Part shown: positions 7,842 to 16,537 of the stretch, in pieces
Layout of the letters: every line of letters starts with the position of its first letter
How positions within the stretch are numbered: the stretch's first letter is position 1
DNA from: Ruminococcaceae bacterium UBA3323
GTDB taxonomy: Bacteria; Bacillota; Clostridia; Oscillospirales; Acutalibacteraceae
Direction of reading: 5' to 3'
Assembly: GCA_002361935.1 (NCBI GenBank)
Contig: DESD01000011.1
Span: forward strand, 527 to 43,190
DNA length: 42,664 nt
The notes under the pieces: model-generated
Seen by the model: only the letters and a program-made list of their open reading frames with translations
What the model was told of the DNA's origin: nothing
Databases searched by the model: none
Translations under genes and position numbers: made by a program

Positions 7842-8553
7842 TATTTTCTACCTCGTTAATAATTTGAACATCGGGGTTATTCATTGCACCCTCAATAGAT
7901 ATTTTCTTGGTTTTTGCAAGCTCAAGCACTGCAAGAAATGTTGCTACAAGATCACTTTTTGTTTCAGCACCGTCAAAAAGCTTTAAAAACTTAACCTTTT
8001 TACCGCTCCACAGTTTTCTCATAACCGTACTTATTTTGGAAGCAACATTCACAAACTTTCTTGCAACAATAACCCTGAAAGAATCAATGGGAGGAGGAAG
8101 CTTTCTCTGTGCTCTGCCTGCAGCAGCGATATATGCATTTAAAAGTTCCTCGCCCTCGTGAAACCGCTCATAATCATAATTTATGTAACCGGGCTGCGGA
8201 TCGCGTACATAGCGGTTAAATCCATCCGTCTGCCTGCTGAGTTTTTCAGCCATAAGCTTGCAGTCCCTGTATTCTATAAGCTCGCCTGTAAGCTCGGTTT
8301 TAAGCTTTTCGGCCTCCTCATGCCTTGGAAGAAGAGAAACCGTTTTGATATAGATAAGCCTTGCAGCCATTTCAAGGAAATCACCTGCAACATCAAAATC
8401 AGCAGCTTCCATCTGGCGAACATAATCCAGATACTGATTGACCAGCTCAACAATGGGAATATCATTAATATTCAATTTATGCTTACTTATAAGATGCAGC
8501 AGAAGATCCATAGGACCTTCAAACACCTCAAGCTTATAATTTAACTGTTCCAT
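7834..8553 (-). CDS. scpA: Segregation and condensation protein A (kleisin)
   Basis: This 239-aa kleisin bridges the SMC heads and binds ScpB. The N-terminal motif LEVFEGPMDLLLHLISKHKLNINDIPI is diagnostic, followed by the helical region LEMAARLIYIKTVSLLP and a C-terminal winged helix (about residues 175-235, FLAVLELAKTKKISIEG). It overlaps scpB by 8 bp and starts 6 nt after the M50 peptidase gene, within the same minus-strand run. Confidence 0.96.
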   Translation of the reverse strand: MEQLNYKLEVFEGPMDLLLHLISKHKLNINDIPIVELVNQYLDYVRQMEAADFDVAGDFLEMAARLIYIKTVSLLPRHEEAEKLKTELTGELIEYRDCKLMAEKLSRQTDGFNRYVRDPQPGYINYDYERFHEGEELLNAYIAAAGRAQRKLPPPIDSFRVIVARKFVNVASKISTVMRKLWSGKKVKFLKLFDGAETKSDLVATFLAVLELAKTKKISIEGAMNNPDVQIINEVENIE

Positions 8554-8559
8554 AATACC

Positions 8560-9231
8560 TCAAACAACTAGATTATATATTAAGTTTGGAATAAATGAAA
8601 TGATTTTCATCAGCCAATCCGAAATGAGCGCAATAGGCGTATTGAGAGCACCTGTAAACAACAGAAGCAGAAGTGCAATCATGATATAGCGTTCATACTG
8701 AAGAATTTTAAAATATGCTTTGCTCGGAATCAGAAATCCGATAACCTTAGAACCGTCAAGCGGCGGAATCGGAAGAAGATTGAACACTGCAAGGGAAATA
8801 TTGACGCTTGCTGCAAAACTAAGAAAAGACAAAATAAAAAGTACAGCAACATTTTGCGGAAACAGCAGAACAACATAATAAAGACAAACAAAAATACATG
8901 CCATTAATACATTTGAGCCGGGACCTGCAAGAGCCGTTACAATCATACCCTTTTTAGGCTCTTTGAAATTTCTTGTATTCACAGGAACAGGGTTTGCATA
9001 TCCGATACCAAATAAGAATAACATAATTGTTCCGAACAAATCAAGATGTGCAAACGGATTAAATGTTAATCTTCCCAAATTCTTTGCAGTTGAATCTCCC
9101 ATTTTATAAGCTGCCCATCCATGTGCAAGCTCATGAACAGGAAGGCAGAAAAACACAACAAATATTCTTGAAAAAATAACAGCAAAAATTAATGAAGGCT
9201 CTCCGCTTCGTAAAACACTTAATAAAGACAT
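8560..9231 (-). CDS. Site-2 protease family (M50) intramembrane metallopeptidase
   Basis: This 223-aa polytopic membrane protein has the zinc-binding motif HELAH (H33, E34, H37) inside an early transmembrane helix. The third ligand motif NLLPIPPLDGSK (D159) lies in a later helix. Four to five hydrophobic segments are visible. It belongs to the short YwhC-like clan often found beside scpA/scpB in Firmicutes, with no PDZ domain. Substrates are unknown; relatives cleave membrane-bound regulators. It is 17 nt downstream of prmC. Confidence 0.93.
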   Translation of the reverse strand: MSLLSVLRSGEPSLIFAVIFSRIFVVFFCLPVHELAHGWAAYKMGDSTAKNLGRLTFNPFAHLDLFGTIMLFLFGIGYANPVPVNTRNFKEPKKGMIVTALAGPGSNVLMACIFVCLYYVVLLFPQNVAVLFILSFLSFAASVNISLAVFNLLPIPPLDGSKVIGFLIPSKAYFKILQYERYIMIALLLLLFTGALNTPIALISDWLMKIISFIPNLIYNLVV

Positions 9232-9248
9232 AACACACTTCCTATTTA

Positions 9249-10073
9249 TTATTTAACGGATTTAACCATACGGTTATTTCCATAGATATCTTTCATAACT
9301 TCTATTTCCCTAAATCCCTGACTTTTAAGAATTTCATACACATCATCGCCCTGATCCTCGCCGATTTCAAGGAAAAGCATACCGTTTTCCCTAAGATTGG
9401 CTTTCCATTTTTCAGCAATTATCCTGTAGAAATCCAAGCCATCCGAACCGCCGTCAAGAGCCATAGACGGCTCACACTGAACCTCACTCTGAAGCAGGCT
9501 TATATCACTGCTTTTAATATAAGGCGGATTAGAAACGATTATATCTGCGTTTTTAATATCAGACGGATCATTGATATCGGCATTGATAACCTTAACATTC
9601 GGGGTATTCCCGGCATTTTTTAAAAGATACGGAAGTGCCTCCGTGCTTTTTTCAATGCAATAAACGGTTGCAGACGGCACTGCCTTTGCAACACTTATAC
9701 CAATGCAGCCGCTTCCGGCGCACAAATCAACAATAACGGGATTTCCTGTCCTTTCGGCATGCTTTATAACAAGCTGTGTCAATTCCTCCGTTTCGGGGCG
9801 AGGAATCAAAACCCCTTTTCCAACATAGAATTCACTTTCATAAAAATCCCATTTACCGATAACATACTGCAGCGGCTCTCCGCTTTTCACACGCCAGAGC
9901 ATATCGGCAAATTTTTTCATTATAATCAAATCTTCATTTTTATGAATTTCATATTCGTTATTTTTTATTCCTGCACAATGGCAGCAAAGGCAAAGAGATT
10001 TAAAATCCGCCTCATCAATACCGTTTGCAGATAAAAAATATACACCGTAATTATAAGCTTCCGCCAGAATCAC
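9249..10073 (-). CDS. prmC: Peptide chain release factor N5-glutamine methyltransferase
   Basis: This 274-aa enzyme methylates the GGQ glutamine of release factors using S-adenosylmethionine. The N-terminal helical domain is followed by LIPRPETEEL (PRPETE at 91-96), the SAM-binding VDLCAGSGCIGISVAK (115-130) and the catalytic NPPY motif (182-185). Its start overlaps the end of the DUF1385 gene by 4 bp. In many Firmicutes prmC lies next to a YqhQ-like gene and prfA; prfA is not in this window. Confidence 0.95.
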   Translation of the reverse strand: MILAEAYNYGVYFLSANGIDEADFKSLCLCCHCAGIKNNEYEIHKNEDLIIMKKFADMLWRVKSGEPLQYVIGKWDFYESEFYVGKGVLIPRPETEELTQLVIKHAERTGNPVIVDLCAGSGCIGISVAKAVPSATVYCIEKSTEALPYLLKNAGNTPNVKVINADINDPSDIKNADIIVSNPPYIKSSDISLLQSEVQCEPSMALDGGSDGLDFYRIIAEKWKANLRENGMLFLEIGEDQGDDVYEILKSQGFREIEVMKDIYGNNRMVKSVK

Positions 10074-11041
10074 TTTATTTCATCATCCTCCGGATTATCT
10101 GTAATAACAGCCTTTAATGCCGCAATTCCCACCTCAATAATATCATCAGAAGGCTCTTTTGTAGTTAATCTCTGCATCCAAAGACCGGGAGCGGAAACGA
10201 TTTTTACAAAAAGATTATCATGCCTTCCCGCATACTTTATAAACTCATAACCGAATCCCATAATCAGCGGAAGAAAAGCAAGCCTTAATAATATCCACAA
10301 TACCCTGTTATCGGCAATTTCAGGGAATATTTTAGCAACAACAGTATAAACGATAATACTGAAAATTAAAATAACAAAAATAAAGGATGTGCCGCATCTT
10401 GGATGAAAGCGGCTGCATTTTTTCACATTTTCAACTGTTAATTCCTCACCCTGTTCATAGCAGGTTATGGATTTATGCTCTGCACCGTGATACATAAAGG
10501 TACGCTTTATATCTTTCATTTGGCTTACGATTGCAATATAAGCCACAAAAATCACAATTTTTAGAATGCCCTCAATCAGCCCGCGGTAATCCGTTATGGC
10601 ATTTCCCGACCACTCATTTACTTTGCTGAAAAACAGCACGGGGAAATACATAAAAAGAAGAAAGGCAAGAGCAATGCCGAGAACAGAAGCAATACCTGTA
10701 ATAAAGCTCATAAGCCTGTCGCCGAATTTATCAAGAACCCATTTTTCAAATTTAGACGGATTTTCCTCTTCCAGCTCCTCCATTCCCGAAACCTCGGCGG
10801 AATACATAAGCGTTTTATAGCCGATTTTCATGGATTCAATAAAATTCACTACTCCCCTTATTACCGGAAAGCCCAAAATCTTAACTTTATCTCTTATATG
10901 CTTTATATCATGATATTCAACCAAAATCTCCTGATCGGGCTTTCTGACTGCCGTTGCCATACCCTTCGGTCCCTGCATCATAACGCCCTCAATAAGAGCC
11001 TGCCCACCGACAGAAGTTTTGTGAATTTTCTTTTCTTCCAT
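10070..11041 (-). CDS. DUF1385 membrane protein (YqhQ-like)
   Basis: This 323-aa integral membrane protein has the family signature GGQALIEGVMMQGP near the N-terminus, then KILGFPVIRGVVNF, several transmembrane helices, and MYHGAEHKSITCYEQGEELTVENVKKCSRFHPRCGTSF, which carries conserved His, Glu and Cys residues. Proposed metal-dependent roles for this family are not established. It starts 6 nt after the histidine kinase gene and overlaps prmC by 4 bp (ATGA-type coupling). Confidence 0.93.
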   Translation of the reverse strand: MEEKKIHKTSVGGQALIEGVMMQGPKGMATAVRKPDQEILVEYHDIKHIRDKVKILGFPVIRGVVNFIESMKIGYKTLMYSAEVSGMEELEEENPSKFEKWVLDKFGDRLMSFITGIASVLGIALAFLLFMYFPVLFFSKVNEWSGNAITDYRGLIEGILKIVIFVAYIAIVSQMKDIKRTFMYHGAEHKSITCYEQGEELTVENVKKCSRFHPRCGTSFIFVILIFSIIVYTVVAKIFPEIADNRVLWILLRLAFLPLIMGFGYEFIKYAGRHDNLFVKIVSAPGLWMQRLTTKEPSDDIIEVGIAALKAVITDNPEDDEIK

Positions 11042-11047
11042 TATTAA

Positions 11048-12586
11048 TTATCGCCTTTCCGTATTAAGAGTAATATCCTCATCGGTAACCTCGTCCATTT
11101 TCGGCTCGGACATATCAATTTCCTGCTTTGTCGGAACACTGTCTACAGGCAGATAGATTGTTACAAGCGTGCCGACATTTTCTTCACTGTCTATCTCAAG
11201 CTTACCATTATGCAGATTAATAATTTCGTTGGTAACAGCCAATCCGATACCCGAACCTCTTACGGAAACATTTGCCTTATAGAATTTTTCCATAACATGA
11301 GGCAAATCCTCTTTTGAAATTCCGCAGCCCTGATCTGCAATTGAAATCTTGATTGCATTTTTACCGTTAAACTCGGAAAATTCCGCTTTAACAAAAATTT
11401 TTGTATTCATTTTAGAGTATTTAAGAGCATTATCAAGAATATTCATAAACACCTGCTTCAATCTGTTGGGATCGGCATTTGCAGGTGCAGGAAAATCCGG
11501 AATACTGTAACGAACCTCTATACCCTCACGCATTGCTCTTTCACGGAAAGTAAATACCGTTTCATCCAGCTCAGCGAAAATATCTGTTTTCATTAATCTT
11601 AAGGTCATTCTGCCGCTTTGAAGTCTGCTGAAATCAAGAAGCTCTTCAACAAAGCCCTCTAATCTTCCTGCTTCATTAACAATAACCTGAAGGCCCTTAT
11701 TGGTAACCTCATCTCTTTCTCTGTCAAGACCGAAAAGAAGCGTTTCACCCCAGCCTTTAATTGAGGTAAGCGGCGTTCTGAGCTCGTGAGAAATCGTTGA
11801 AATGAAATCATTTTTCATGGTATCCGCTGTTGCAATATCCGCCGCCATGGAGTTTATGGAATCGGAAAGCTTACCGATTTCATCATCATATTTTTTTTCT
11901 ATCCTGACATCAAGATTACCGCCGGAAATTTCCTTCGTTTTCTCGGTTATTTCCTTTAACGGAATAACAATGGAACTGATAAAGAAAAGATTTGATGCGG
12001 CAATTGCGATAAAGATTAAAACAAGAACAAAGAAAACAACCAGCAGAATAATAAATATCTGCTTGTCTATTTCCTCCACAGAGGTCATAACCCTTACAGC
12101 ACCGACATTTGCGCCGTTGGAATCGGTAATAACACGGCTTACTGCCATAATTTTTTCACTGCCGTTATCCTTGCCGACATATCTGCTGATACCGTCCTGA
12201 TTTGCCATTGCTTCCTTATAATCGGGCATTTCGGATTCGCCGTATGTAAAGCCGTTTGAGGAAGCGATAACCTTGCCGTCATTATCAATAATCCATACGG
12301 TTGTTTTATCCTTATAGGAATAGCTGTCTATAAATTTAGCAGCAGAGGTTTCAAGGGAGGTTCCCGAATCAAGATTCGTTGAAAAATAGCTTACTGCAGC
12401 GGTTGAAGCACCGCTGTTTAATATACTTTCAACAGAATTATAATAATATGTTCTTATCGTAAATACAGCAATAATGAAAACAATAATAAGCACAGCAAGA
12501 ATAACGCTAACTATATTTGTAAGCCAGCGTTTTGTTATGCCCTCAAATTTAAGACTTTTAAGTTCCTTGAATATTTTCAAATTCAT
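11048..12586 (-). CDS. Sensor histidine kinase with an extracellular Cache-like domain
   Basis: This 512-aa membrane kinase has a transmembrane helix at about 23-45 and an extracellular PAS/Cache-like sensor (about 50-175, with VWIIDNDGKVIASSNG). A second transmembrane helix (177-207), a HAMP linker (208-255), a HisKA domain with phospho-accepting H267 in STISHELRTPL, and an ATPase domain follow. The ATPase boxes are NILDNALKYS, DQGCGIS and GSGIGLAV. It pairs with the response regulator 23 nt upstream. The layout resembles WalK/PhoR-type kinases. The signal is unknown; the lipoprotein encoded two genes upstream is a candidate partner by operon context only. Confidence 0.93.
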   Translation of the reverse strand: MNLKIFKELKSLKFEGITKRWLTNIVSVILAVLIIVFIIAVFTIRTYYYNSVESILNSGASTAAVSYFSTNLDSGTSLETSAAKFIDSYSYKDKTTVWIIDNDGKVIASSNGFTYGESEMPDYKEAMANQDGISRYVGKDNGSEKIMAVSRVITDSNGANVGAVRVMTSVEEIDKQIFIILLVVFFVLVLIFIAIAASNLFFISSIVIPLKEITEKTKEISGGNLDVRIEKKYDDEIGKLSDSINSMAADIATADTMKNDFISTISHELRTPLTSIKGWGETLLFGLDRERDEVTNKGLQVIVNEAGRLEGFVEELLDFSRLQSGRMTLRLMKTDIFAELDETVFTFRERAMREGIEVRYSIPDFPAPANADPNRLKQVFMNILDNALKYSKMNTKIFVKAEFSEFNGKNAIKISIADQGCGISKEDLPHVMEKFYKANVSVRGSGIGLAVTNEIINLHNGKLEIDSEENVGTLVTIYLPVDSVPTKQEIDMSEPKMDEVTDEDITLNTERR

Positions 12587-12609
12587 ATTGCCAATCTTCC
12601 GTAGTTAAA

Positions 12610-13329
12610 TTATTTTATATCCGTAACCCATTTATAGCCAAGGCCCCATATAGTTATAAGCCTTGTGGGGCTTGACGGATTATCCTCAACCTTCATACGA
12701 AGCCTGCGGATATTAACATCAACGATTTTTTCATCACCGTAATAATTGCTGCCCCAAACCGTTTTCAGAATATCTGTTCTGCTTAAGGCTGCATTCGGAT
12801 TTTTGAAGAAATATTCAATAATCTGAAATTCCACCTGTGTTAATTCAATAAGATTTCCGGATTTGGAAAGCGTATGGTTTCTGAGATTGAGTTCAAACTC
12901 ATCAAGACGGATAGTTTCGCCTGTTGTATCATTTTTTCTGAAGCCTCTTGTCATCTCTACACGTCTGTAAACCGCATCAACCCTTGCCATAAGCTCACTG
13001 GGAGAAAACGGCTTGGTTACATAATCATCCGCTCCGACAAGAAGCCCCGTAACCTTGTCCATCTCCTGCGTTCTTGCAGAAAGCATAATAATACCCAGGT
13101 CCGAAGAACGCTGACGAAGCTCCTTGCAGACCGTAAGCCCGTCCATTTCAGGCATCATAATATCGAGGATGGCAACATCAAAATCGCCGCCCTCCTTTTG
13201 GAAGATATCAAGCGCAACAGCACCATTTTCGGCCTGCATAACATCATATCCGCTGCGGGTTAAATTAATAACAATAAACTCGCGGATAGATTCTTCATCT
13301 TCAGCAACAAGTACCTTTTTCATATTCAT
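12610..13329 (-). CDS. OmpR/PhoB-family response regulator
   Basis: This 239-aa regulator has a receiver domain (residues 3-118) with phospho-acceptor D56 in AILDIMMPEMDG and the conserved lysine K106 in VTKPFSP. A winged-helix DNA-binding domain follows (about 140-235: LTQVEFQIIEYFFKNPNAALSR, DVNIRRLRMKVED). The start codon overlaps the lipoprotein stop as ATGA, with GAAGGAG just upstream, so the two are translationally coupled. Target genes cannot be inferred. Confidence 0.95.
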   Translation of the reverse strand: MNMKKVLVAEDEESIREFIVINLTRSGYDVMQAENGAVALDIFQKEGGDFDVAILDIMMPEMDGLTVCKELRQRSSDLGIIMLSARTQEMDKVTGLLVGADDYVTKPFSPSELMARVDAVYRRVEMTRGFRKNDTTGETIRLDEFELNLRNHTLSKSGNLIELTQVEFQIIEYFFKNPNAALSRTDILKTVWGSNYYGDEKIVDVNIRRLRMKVEDNPSSPTRLITIWGLGYKWVTDIK

Positions 13330-14639
13330 TCTCCTTCATATGATTTAATCATAGATTTCAAATCTTCTGTTGAAATTTTTATATCTGAATCATTGCTGCA
13401 GGCAGCAAGATAAATATAACCTGATTGATTCATAATTTCCGTATAACCGGAATACGACTCTTTATTATCATCGTAAAGTGATTTTAACAGCGCCGTAATT
13501 GTAAACGAAACCTTTTTGCTTTTATCAGATACCGCTAAGGTGCTGTTTTTCGAATCATAGGAAACCGTAATATCCTCAAAGAATTTTTCAGGAATAATTA
13601 CCTGATAATTATCCTTTTGCACAGCAAGTGAATAGCAATAATGCTTAAGAATATCATCGCTGTAATACTGCCAGTCAACTGCTTCAACCTGTGCCGGAAG
13701 GCCGTTTTTATCTGCATCAAGCGGAATATTGATGTGGCTTCTTCCGCTGATATACTGTGAATACAATTTAACATTTCTTGTTGTTTCCTTCGTAATGCCG
13801 GTTGCATAATTATAAAACGGAGAAATAATTGTATCATAATAATCTGACCACATAACGATTTCCGTAAGCATCTGCGAGCCGTTTGATTTTGCTGCATCAG
13901 CATAGATACGGGCTCTGCCGTTCACATCTTCGGCTTTTATGCTTTTGTAGGAACTTATATGTCCGTCAAGTTTTGTACTGCCTAATGATTCCGGTATTTT
14001 GTTTTTATAAGAATACAGCACAGCCTTTGCCGATATAGCATCGCCGCTGTCTACCGTAAAAACCAAAAGCTCTTCCATGCCGTTTCCGCTGATATCGGCA
14101 GCAATATAATCATTCATTATAATCGGCTTACCGACGTTGCGAAGAGAAAAGCCCTTTTCATTATCGTTTCTTCCGTAAACGGTAAGATAATGGCTTGAAG
14201 AGGTGCTGAAAGCATCCCACAATACAAGAAATTCGAGTCTGCCGTCACCGTTTAAATCCCTGAAATCTATAGAATAAATATCAGAGCCTTCACCCTCTAT
14301 ATTGCAAACAACATTCCATTCGGATTCGGATTTATCAATAACCGCCATATTAACTGTATCGGGATTTGATGACGGTTCATAAAACGTTATCGCCTCTTCA
14401 TCTCCATCCTGATCTACATCCATAAAGATATACGAGGTTTTGTAATCCCCTCCAACAGGAGTTTTAAGAGAATAACCGTTTTTAATATAGTTATCAAGCG
14501 CTTTCTGAACATTTGCATTTTCGCCTGACGGAGAAATCGGATAAATCAATTCCTCTGCTGTAGAAAACAATCTGAAGGAGCAGCCACTTAAAAGCAATGC
14601 CAAAAACAAAACAGGCAGCAAAGCCTTTAAAAATTTCAC
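13326..14639 (-). CDS. Lipoprotein with EF-hand-like/VCBS-type calcium loops
   Basis: This 437-aa secreted lipoprotein has a signal peptide ending in the lipobox LLSGC (C20). Two acidic calcium-loop-like motifs are visible, DVDQDGDEE (about residue 74) and DLNGDGRLEF (about 128), and a third weaker ADISGNGMEEL; such loops occur in FG-GAP/VCBS repeats. The start is GTG at 14639 with AAAGGGG upstream. It overlaps the response-regulator start by 4 bp, so it belongs to the two-component operon and may present a signal to the kinase. That role is inference; no enzyme motif is seen. Confidence 0.85.
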   Translation of the reverse strand: MKFLKALLPVLFLALLLSGCSFRLFSTAEELIYPISPSGENANVQKALDNYIKNGYSLKTPVGGDYKTSYIFMDVDQDGDEEAITFYEPSSNPDTVNMAVIDKSESEWNVVCNIEGEGSDIYSIDFRDLNGDGRLEFLVLWDAFSTSSSHYLTVYGRNDNEKGFSLRNVGKPIIMNDYIAADISGNGMEELLVFTVDSGDAISAKAVLYSYKNKIPESLGSTKLDGHISSYKSIKAEDVNGRARIYADAAKSNGSQMLTEIVMWSDYYDTIISPFYNYATGITKETTRNVKLYSQYISGRSHINIPLDADKNGLPAQVEAVDWQYYSDDILKHYCYSLAVQKDNYQVIIPEKFFEDITVSYDSKNSTLAVSDKSKKVSFTITALLKSLYDDNKESYSGYTEIMNQSGYIYLAACSNDSDIKISTEDLKSMIKSYEGE

Positions 14640-14979
14640 ATTTACGCCCCTTTCAGATAAATCTTAAAACACATTTTAATAATTGTTTATACACTGTAAC
14701 ATTATAACATCATATCATTACAAAATAAACAGCTTTTTTAATATTTTTACAGAAAGATTACAAAAAAAGCTTAATATTAATCATATATTCCGAGGATTTT
14801 CAGCCTTTCATTACGTTTTGATGAACGCTTCCGATAAAAATGCATACATACACAGTAATGATATGTTATCATTCAAGCTGTATCGTTTCTATCAAGCAGC
14901 AATGATTCCGCTATATTCGTTTTCCGAACAGAATTAAATGGATTTACAGTAATCGTAAAACTGTAAAAAAAACAGTTAA
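14640..14979. other. Non-coding intergenic stretch
   Basis: About 340 AT-rich bases separate the lipoprotein operon from the hpt terminator. A short open frame at 14683-14937 (plus) starts at TTG without a ribosome site and is judged spurious. A small hairpin (TTTACAG with CTGTAAA, about 14943-14966) precedes the hpt terminator. A TATAAT on the minus strand at about 14700 could be the lipoprotein operon's -10, but no convincing -35 is present. Confidence 0.5.
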
Positions 14980-15005
14980 AAGTCCGCAGAATACTCTGCG
15001 GACTT
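14980..15005 (-). terminator. Intrinsic terminator after hpt
   Basis: An 11-bp perfect stem (AAGTCCGCAGA and its complement) with an ATAC loop is followed on the minus strand by a T-rich stretch. It ends the purine salvage operon 10 nt after the hpt stop codon. Confidence 0.9.
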
Positions 15006-15015
15006 ACCTTTAATT

Positions 15016-15552
15016 TTATTCATAAACCGAGCGTTTAAGCTGACCGATATACGGAAGATTTCTGTATTTTTGGTCATAATCAAGACCATAGCCGACTACA
15101 AATTCATCCGGCACATCACAGCCGACATAATCCGGCGTAATCGGCGCCACTCTTCTTTCAGGCTTATCAAGCAGCGTAACGATTTTGATTGAATTAGCTC
15201 CCCTTGTTTTAAGAATTTCCGAAACATAATTCAGCGTTCTGCCGCTGTCAAGAATATCCTCTACAAGAAGAACATCGTATCCATTCAAATCAATATCAAT
15301 ATCCTTTGTAATTTTAACTCTGCCCGTAGATTCCGTGCCGCTACCATATGAGGAAACGGACATAAAATCTATACTGAGCGGAAGATTGATATTTCTTACA
15401 AGATCCGTCATAAAAAACACACAGCCCTTAAGAATGCCAAGAACAAGAAGATTTTTATCTTTAAAATCTTCGGTTATTTTCCTGCCGAGACGTGCATTGA
15501 TTTCTTTTAATTCCTCTTCGGTTACAAGAATTTTTTCAATATCCTTAAGCAT
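15016..15552 (-). CDS. hpt: Hypoxanthine phosphoribosyltransferase
   Basis: This 178-aa cytosolic enzyme converts hypoxanthine (and usually guanine) plus PRPP into IMP or GMP. The PRPP-binding motif VLLVEDILDSGRTLNYV is clear, as is the N-terminal LGILKGCVFFMTDLVR loop. The C-terminal VVGYGLDYDQKYRNLPYIG is typical of bacterial HPRT. It directly follows the transporter permease gene (start codon adjoining its end), so nucleobases released after uptake can be salvaged by the same operon. Confidence 0.96.
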   Translation of the reverse strand: MLKDIEKILVTEEELKEINARLGRKITEDFKDKNLLVLGILKGCVFFMTDLVRNINLPLSIDFMSVSSYGSGTESTGRVKITKDIDIDLNGYDVLLVEDILDSGRTLNYVSEILKTRGANSIKIVTLLDKPERRVAPITPDYVGCDVPDEFVVGYGLDYDQKYRNLPYIGQLKRSVYE

Positions 15553-16536
15553 TTACCGTTCCTCCCTGAAATATGAAAGTCCAAGAGAAGCAGGACCCTG
15601 GTTTTCCTTTTTATCACGCATAGAACTAATAATAAGAACGATAATCGTTACAATATACGGAAGCATTTTGATAAGCTCCTGCGTTCTGAGGGCAAGTCCC
15701 GGAATATAGAGATAAACAATATAGAGACCGCCGAAAAGGAATGAGCCTAAAATAGCCATATCCGGCTTCCAAACGGCAAAAATAACAAGAGCTATTGCAA
15801 GCCAGCCTCTATCACCGAAGCCGTCATTTGACCATACGCCGCAGGCATAATCCATAACATAATACAGACCGCCGAGACCGGCTATCATGCTGCCTATGCA
15901 TGTTGCAAGATACTTTGTTTTTTCAACGTTTATGCCTGCTGCATCAGCAGTGGCGGGATTTTCACCCACCGCTCTCAAATGAAGGCCTGCTCTTGTGCGT
16001 TTTAAAAAGATTGCACAGATAATCGCTATAATAACAGCAAAATAAGCCAAAAAGCCGTATGAGAAAAATATCTTGCCGAATGCGCCGAGGCTGTCTGCAA
16101 AAGGAAGCGTTTTCTTGAAAACCGCACTGGTTGCCGTAAGCGCAACAGACGGAACGGCACTGCCTGTTAATTTAATCAGTGAGCCGCCGAAGAAATTTCC
16201 GAAGCCGACACCAAAGGTTGTTATTGCAAGACCCGTTACATTCTGATTTGCTCTTAATGTTACAGTTAAAAAGCAATACACAAGCCCGATAAGAAACGCA
16301 CCTAAGAGGCAGCTAAAAAGCGGTATAAGCAACGCCAATACAGGATTAACCGTATCAACCGACTGTTCATAAAGAAACGCACCAATTACTCCGCTTATGC
16401 TTCCTATATACATAATTCCGGGAATACCAAGATTAAGGTTTCCCGATTTTTCAGTTAATATTTCGCCGGTTGCGCCGTAAAGAAGCGGTATGCCCTGGCA
16501 AACTGCACGCTGAAGAAAAGTAATTAATGTACCCAT
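15553..16536 (-). CDS. Nucleoside ABC transporter permease (second subunit)
   Basis: This 327-aa polytopic permease of the BMP/NupQ type has the N-terminal TGEILTEKSGNLNLGIPGIMYIG signature and the coupling region ATADAAGINVEKTKYLA. About eight hydrophobic helices are visible. It forms the membrane channel with the permease encoded immediately upstream (2-nt gap) and is energised by the double-ATPase subunit. Relatives import purine nucleosides such as guanosine or inosine, which fits the flanking hpt and xpt genes. Confidence 0.92.
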   Translation of the reverse strand: MGTLITFLQRAVCQGIPLLYGATGEILTEKSGNLNLGIPGIMYIGSISGVIGAFLYEQSVDTVNPVLALLIPLFSCLLGAFLIGLVYCFLTVTLRANQNVTGLAITTFGVGFGNFFGGSLIKLTGSAVPSVALTATSAVFKKTLPFADSLGAFGKIFFSYGFLAYFAVIIAIICAIFLKRTRAGLHLRAVGENPATADAAGINVEKTKYLATCIGSMIAGLGGLYYVMDYACGVWSNDGFGDRGWLAIALVIFAVWKPDMAILGSFLFGGLYIVYLYIPGLALRTQELIKMLPYIVTIIVLIISSMRDKKENQGPASLGLSYFREER

Positions 16537-16537
16537 A

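Noticed and set aside
14683..14937. 84-codon plus-strand frame in the lipoprotein-hpt gap
   Set aside because: It starts at TTG without a ribosome site, has random-looking composition and no recognisable motif.
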